Below, in pieces: positions 6,925 through 9,901 of a DNA stretch of 9,901 nt; the stretch's first letter is position 1; each line of letters begins with the position of its first letter. Both the position numbers and the translations under genes were made by a program. The notes beneath the pieces were generated by a model. The model had not been told where the DNA came from and searched no databases. It saw nothing but the letters and a program-made list of their open reading frames with translations. Source of the DNA: Alphaproteobacteria bacterium (lineage in GTDB: Bacteria > Pseudomonadota > Alphaproteobacteria > Rhizobiales > Devosiaceae); assembly GCA_013152625.1 (NCBI GenBank), contig JAADFY010000013.1, positions 1 to 9,901 of the forward strand, written 5' to 3'.

Positions 6925-7270
6925 CTTCGGTACGAATGATTCCACCAAGGCAAATATGGCCGCCCCGCAAAAGGGACGGCCATATTTTTTTCCGCCGACA
7001 ACCTGAGTGAATCAACTGTTGCGACCCGGACACAATCGAGGGAAAAATAGCGGTGCCTTAAGCTAAAATCCGGCTCCGGCTCAACGCCACACAAAGAATT
7101 AACCGATTAAGTTGCAAGATGTTAGCCGAGTAGGGGAGCCTGGGGTCGGCAGTGACGATTTCCGGCCTATGAATTGCCGGGCGGCGACACCTGAACTAGT
7201 AATTGAATCCCGGTGGCGAGTGTGCTCTAAACGAAACTGGATTTTGACCACGGAACTTCGGAGAATTGTG
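6925..7270. other. 346-base region between the two beta-barrel genes
   Basis: It holds the terminator listed separately and the leader of the second beta-barrel gene. TTAACCGATTAAG at 7099-7111 contains two TTAA half-sites, but only 4 bases apart rather than the 7 of a CtrA box. GTTAGCC at 7121-7127 is the reverse complement of GGCTAAC, found at the third repeat near 6153. A weak promoter-like pair is TTGCGA (7019-7024) and AAAAAT (7043-7048), 18 bases apart. No further gene is evident; the reading frame that extends upstream of 7271 looks unlike protein and precedes a good signal-peptide start. Confidence 0.4.
6952..6991 (+). terminator. Intrinsic terminator of the first beta-barrel gene
   Basis: A strong stem pairs AAATATGGCCG (6952-6962) with CGGCCATATTT (6977-6987). 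An inner CCC/GGG extends it across one mismatch, with a GCAAAA loop, and a run of T to 6991 follows. It lies 28 bases after the stop codon. Confidence 0.92.
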
Positions 7271-7741
7271 ATGAAGCGGATAATTTTGGCGGGTGTTGCG
7301 GCACTTGCAATGGGCGGCGCGGCACATGCCGGCTCGAACGGCTATGGGTCGACAGGCTTTAGTTCCGGTTTCGACTGGGAAGGTCTTTATATCGGCGGTT
7401 CCGCCGGCGTAGCGCTGGGGTCACCAACGCTTTCCGGCTCGATTGGCTATAACAAGGTTTCCAATGACCTGCTGTTTGGTATCGAGGGTTCGGGCATCTG
7501 GTACACGGCCGGTGCATTCGGCGGCGAGGTTCAGGGCCGCCTCGGAATTTTGGCCAGCAGCGATGTGTTGCTTTATGGTGCCGCAGGACTGGGAGTGATT
7601 AACCCGGGCGCCACTTACGGCCTGCTCGGCGTGGGCATGGAACTGGCGGTTTCCGACCAGATGACCATTGGTGGTCAGCTCAGCGCAACCAGCTGGGGTG
7701 CGGGCACGGCAAAAGTCAGCCTGCGCTGGTATCTCAACTGA
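7271..7741 (+). CDS. Small outer-membrane beta-barrel protein, second paralogue
   Basis: The 156-aa precursor starts at ATG 7271 with GGAG at 7260-7263, 7 bases before it. MKRIILAGVAALAMGGAAHA is a textbook signal peptide with cleavage after AHA (18-20). The frame is open further upstream, but that part would bury the signal sequence. The mature chain of about 136 aa has WEGLYIGGSAGV (36-47), VLLYGAAGLG (99-108), YGLLGVGMELAVS (116-128) and a final strand KVSLRWYLN. Comparable stretches at the same places in the preceding beta-barrel protein show the two are paralogues, likely an old tandem duplication. It is very short for an outer-membrane barrel and ends in Asn rather than the usual aromatic residue. 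It is followed by its own terminator, so it forms a single-gene unit. Function is unknown. Confidence 0.8.
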   Translation: MKRIILAGVAALAMGGAAHAGSNGYGSTGFSSGFDWEGLYIGGSAGVALGSPTLSGSIGYNKVSNDLLFGIEGSGIWYTAGAFGGEVQGRLGILASSDVLLYGAAGLGVINPGATYGLLGVGMELAVSDQMTIGGQLSATSWGAGTAKVSLRWYLN

Positions 7742-7774
7742 TTTTTGCGCCCCTCATCCGGCGTTATGAATTTG

Positions 7775-7803
7775 AACCCCGCGATTTTCGCGGGGTTTTT
7801 TTT
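7775..7803 (+). terminator. Intrinsic terminator of the second beta-barrel gene
   Basis: A perfect 10-bp stem, AACCCCGCGA (7775-7784) with TCGCGGGGTT (7788-7797), has a 3-base loop and continues into a T run to 7803. On the minus strand no T run follows the stem, so it should act mainly on rightward transcription. Confidence 0.93.
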
Positions 7804-7853
7804 GTTAGATTTTCCGCCCTCGGTCACCGGACATCAAGCGACCGGAGAATTCT

Positions 7854-8834
7854 TCAATCCGATTTGCTGAATGTCGCGAGGTTGGCCAAAGCGTCCTCTA
7901 AACTCTGGTGGGGGGCTCCGGCCCTCAGCGAACGGCCGATTTCCGCCCGCAAACGGTATTTCCACGAAATCAGCTCAATCCAGCGGTTTGGCGGATAAGT
8001 TGCCGACCAATCATCGACAATTACCGGCAGGTCCGCCGGTTTTGCCCCGGCCAGCCGGGCGAGTTTGCGCCCGTATCGGCTTTTGGGATTGTCCGCCAGT
8101 TCATAGTTGGCAAATCCCATGTCCGGCTTGAGAAATTTTAAGTGCCAATAGGTAAACCCGGCATGTACCCGGCGCAGGCCAGGGGCGCGAAAACGTTCGA
8201 ATCGCCGGTCATGGGTGAAATAGGTCTGTTCCGTAACGTTGAAAAACCCGATATCGCCCTGACCGGACACCGGCTCCTGACGTAAAATCCCGATGGCACC
8301 TTCGGGCCCCCGAAACAGATTAAGCCCGGAAAAACACACCAGTTTTCCAATTCCGTTCCCCCGGCGCATCTCGGCCACAACCTCTGCCATCGGTTTTTCG
8401 ATCGCCAGATGATCATCGTCGAGCTTGGTTACAATGGAAAACCGGGTCGCGGCCAGCGCGGTGTTGTAATAATTGACCATACTGTTGGGGGAGGACGCGG
8501 GTGTGGATCGGTGGCCACGGCTTCCTCCCGGATAAACCCGGTCCAGATAATGGATCACCCGCAATTTCGGGCCGAATTCTTGTCCCAGCCGCGCCAGAAT
8601 GTCCGGCGTGGCATCGGTGCACTGGTTATAGAGCGCAACAATCTCGTCAAAATGCGGCATGTGGCTGCGAATGGTCGCCTCCAGATATGCCGCGCCATTG
8701 CGAATACGCATAAAGGCGCTGATTCCCGGTCGGCGCTCGGCAATGTTTAATGCCGGAGGCCTGAAACTGAACCCTGAAACGGTTTCAGTACCGGGATCGG
8801 GCTCGGTGTATGCCGTGCGGGGAGGTTTTTTCAT
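7854..8834 (-). CDS. Family-2 glycosyltransferase
   Basis: The 326-aa product (from ATG 8834) has a GT-A fold of the Glyco_tranf_2_4 kind. PGISAFMRIRNGAAYLEATI (36-55) and the DEIVALYNQCTD stretch (63-74) form the first strand-helix-strand. FSIVTKLDDDHLA (132-144) contains the DDD (139-141) expected to hold the metal and nucleotide-sugar, and HAGFTYWHLKFLK (224-236) lies in the acceptor half. There is no signal or membrane segment, so it should act at the cytoplasmic face on a lipid-linked or free acceptor. The start is uncertain: neither ATG 8834 nor an upstream TTG at 8924 has a clear ribosome-binding site, and I prefer the ATG because the extension looks unlike protein. It stands alone, convergent with the second beta-barrel gene and divergent from DUF502. 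Donor and acceptor are unknown. Confidence 0.85.
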   Translation of the reverse strand: MKKPPRTAYTEPDPGTETVSGFSFRPPALNIAERRPGISAFMRIRNGAAYLEATIRSHMPHFDEIVALYNQCTDATPDILARLGQEFGPKLRVIHYLDRVYPGGSRGHRSTPASSPNSMVNYYNTALAATRFSIVTKLDDDHLAIEKPMAEVVAEMRRGNGIGKLVCFSGLNLFRGPEGAIGILRQEPVSGQGDIGFFNVTEQTYFTHDRRFERFRAPGLRRVHAGFTYWHLKFLKPDMGFANYELADNPKSRYGRKLARLAGAKPADLPVIVDDWSATYPPNRWIELISWKYRLRAEIGRSLRAGAPHQSLEDALANLATFSKSD

Positions 8835-9086
8835 GGGTGGGGGCCAAAAAGCGTACGGGTTCAACAAGAATGTGCGACACTGTTTATCACGGTGCTGGCG
8901 GGTGTCGTACCCATGTGCCTGCAAATGGGCAATTCAGGGGGTCGTTATGCCATCAAACGCCCTGCAGCAGGTCCCACACGGAACCCTCATTGACTATTTA
9001 CCCATCGTGAGGCTGGAAAAATACCTGCCCCACCGTATATTAGAAGTTGGCCAGCCCGGGATTCTACCGCAGAAAGCGGAGCAAAC
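8835..9086. other. Divergent intergenic region between the family-2 glycosyltransferase and DUF502
   Basis: This 252-base stretch must hold promoters for both directions. An imperfect inverted repeat, GTGCGACAC (8872-8880) and GTGTCGTAC (8902-8910), surrounds a 21-base loop. A weak rightward promoter and a doubtful short frame are listed separately. Confidence 0.4.
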
Positions 9087-9090
9087 TTGA
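8947..9090 (+). CDS. Doubtful 47-aa open frame overlapping the DUF502 start
   Basis: An ATG at 8947 opens a 47-aa frame that ends in a TGA at 9088-9090, overlapping the TTG start of DUF502 as TTGA. Such an overlap is typical of coupled genes, and the peptide is not low-complexity. Against it, there is no good ribosome-binding site before the ATG, a promoter-like pair for DUF502 lies inside it, and I recognise no family. It may be a leader peptide or simply chance. Confidence 0.2.
   Translation: MPSNALQQVPHGTLIDYLPIVRLEKYLPHRILEVGQPGILPQKAEQT
9013..9041 (+). promoter_or_regulatory. Possible promoter for the DUF502 gene
   Basis: TATATT at 9036-9041 matches the -10 consensus at five of six positions. 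CTGGAA at 9013-9018, 17 bases upstream, is a poor -35. Transcription would begin about 40 bases before the TTG start. This rests on pattern only. Confidence 0.35.
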
Positions 9091-9901
9091 CCAAATCAGA
9101 CAAAAATCACGGTCATGGGGCCCACGGACCGGGCCACGGACCGGCAAATGTGCCGTTCACGCGTCGGTTGCGAAACTATTTTCTGACCGGGGTGGTGGTC
9201 GCCGCGCCTTTGGGCATTACCCTGTTTGTCACCTGGTCGCTGATCAGGTTCGTTGACGAACTGGTCAAGCCGCTTATCCCGCCGGCCTACAATCCCGACA
9301 ACTATCTGCCCATTTTCATCCCCGGCTGGGGATTGCTGTTTGCCATTATCGCCATCACGCTGATGGGTTTTTTGACCGCCACTCTGGTGGGGCGCTCCCT
9401 GGTCCAGTTTTCGGAAAGCATTCTGGCCAGGATGCCGTTTGTATCGATCCTCTATCGGGGTCTAAAGCAACTGTTTGAGACCGTAGTGTCCCAGTCGAGC
9501 GCCAATTTCAAGAATGTTGGCCTGATTGAATATCCGCGGCCCGGTCTGCACGCCGTGGTGTTTTTATCCACTGATACCAAGGGCGAAGTGGCCAGCAAGC
9601 TGGATCCCGATGGCGTTGTTTCGGTTTTTTTGCCCACAACTCCCAACCCCACATCCGGGTTCTTGCTGTTTGTCCCGCGCAAGGACATCCAGATATTGGA
9701 AATGAGTGTGGAAGACGGAGCCAAACTGGTCATATCCGCCGGTCTGGTCGAGCCGGAATACCCGGCGAAAGTCAAAGCCTTGAGCGACAAGCAAGTCGCC
9801 GCGAAAAAAGGGCCGGCGGGGAAAAAGGGGCCGGCGGGAAAAGAAGGGTTGGAGGGGGACAAGGAAACCCCCAAGAAATCCGATGTCGACCGGCCACCCG
9901 C
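9087..9901 (+). CDS. DUF502 family integral membrane protein (3' end beyond window)
   Basis: The frame is open from TTG 9087 to the window edge (271 codons, no stop). The TTG is chosen because GGAG at 9078-9081 lies 5 bases before it; GTG at 9150 is an alternative that would remove the His-rich N-terminus. Residues 8-18 carry four His. Two membrane segments (about 31-53 and 80-102) follow, with the family-typical PLGITLFVTW between residues 41 and 50. Then come MPFVSILYRGLKQLFETV (116-133), VGLIEYPRPG (144-153), the strongly conserved FLPTTPNPTSGF (181-192) and MSVEDGAKLVISAGL (206-220). After about 235 a charged, probably disordered tail includes six Gly-X-Y triplets (242-259). DUF502 proteins have no established biochemical role that I know of. 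In Hyphomicrobiales the gene is commonly next to glmS and recG, so recG may lie beyond the window. Confidence 0.9.
   Translation, partial: MTKSDKNHGHGAHGPGHGPANVPFTRRLRNYFLTGVVVAAPLGITLFVTWSLIRFVDELVKPLIPPAYNPDNYLPIFIPGWGLLFAIIAITLMGFLTATLVGRSLVQFSESILARMPFVSILYRGLKQLFETVVSQSSANFKNVGLIEYPRPGLHAVVFLSTDTKGEVASKLDPDGVVSVFLPTTPNPTSGFLLFVPRKDIQILEMSVEDGAKLVISAGLVEPEYPAKVKALSDKQVAAKKGPAGKKGPAGKEGLEGDKETPKKSDVDRPP
9810..9863 (+). repeat. 18-bp tandem repeat encoding collagen-like Gly-X-Y triplets
   Basis: Three consecutive 18-base units (9810-9827, 9828-9845, 9846-9863) lie in the DUF502 tail. The first two differ at only two bases; the third is more diverged but keeps a Gly codon at every third position. 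They encode GPAGKK, GPAGKE and GLEGDK. Confidence 0.75.

Noticed and set aside
6154..6948. Minus-strand open frame (264 codons) covering the first beta-barrel gene
   Set aside because: It lies opposite a gene with a good ribosome-binding site, signal peptide and terminator, and it begins within that terminator's stem region. No protein-like features were seen.
7112..7270. N-terminal extension of the second beta-barrel gene
   Set aside because: It would place a canonical signal peptide inside the protein; the ATG at 7271 has its own ribosome-binding site.
8872..8910. Inverted repeat as a terminator
   Set aside because: The stem has a mismatch, the loop is 21 bases, and no T run follows on either strand; it also lies upstream of both neighbouring genes.

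Overview
The window looks like a chromosomal segment of an alphaproteobacterium, probably of the Hyphomicrobiales (Rhizobiales). It is GC-rich. It carries glmU and glmS back to back, and a DUF502 membrane-protein gene further on. From memory of the family, many Hyphomicrobiales have the order glmU-glmS-DUF502-recG, so about 5.3 kb of extra, surface-related genes seem to sit between glmS and DUF502 here. The order assignment is an inference, because no database was searched.

Layout. Bases 1-357 (minus) hold the start of an unrecognised membrane-anchored coiled-coil protein, cut by the window edge. Bases 476-3757 (plus) are glmU and glmS, separated by 3 bases. A GT32-like sugar transferase (3792-4556, plus) follows glmS closely and may be co-transcribed. 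It runs tail to tail, with overlapping stop codons, into a minus-strand pair. That pair is a small secreted protein resembling a shortened periplasmic binding protein (5413-6027) and, overlapping its stop by a GTGA, a TupA-like ATP-grasp enzyme (4553-5416). Next on the plus strand come two paralogous small outer-membrane beta-barrel genes (6385-6924 and 7271-7741), each with a clear intrinsic terminator. A minus-strand family-2 glycosyltransferase (7854-8834) follows. Last is DUF502 (plus, from a TTG at 9087, running off the window), with a His-rich N-terminus and a short collagen-like Gly-X-Y tail.

How the genes may work together. GlmS makes glucosamine-6-phosphate and GlmU turns the derived glucosamine-1-phosphate into UDP-GlcNAc, the precursor of peptidoglycan, lipid A and many surface polysaccharides. 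The two glycosyltransferases and the ATP-grasp enzyme could build or decorate a surface glycan, and the secreted and outer-membrane proteins fit a cell-envelope theme. The most unusual parts are the coupled mini-binding-protein/ATP-grasp pair and, in its upstream region, three copies of GCTAACC spaced exactly 24 bp apart. No tRNA, rRNA, CRISPR array, transposase or attachment site was recognised.
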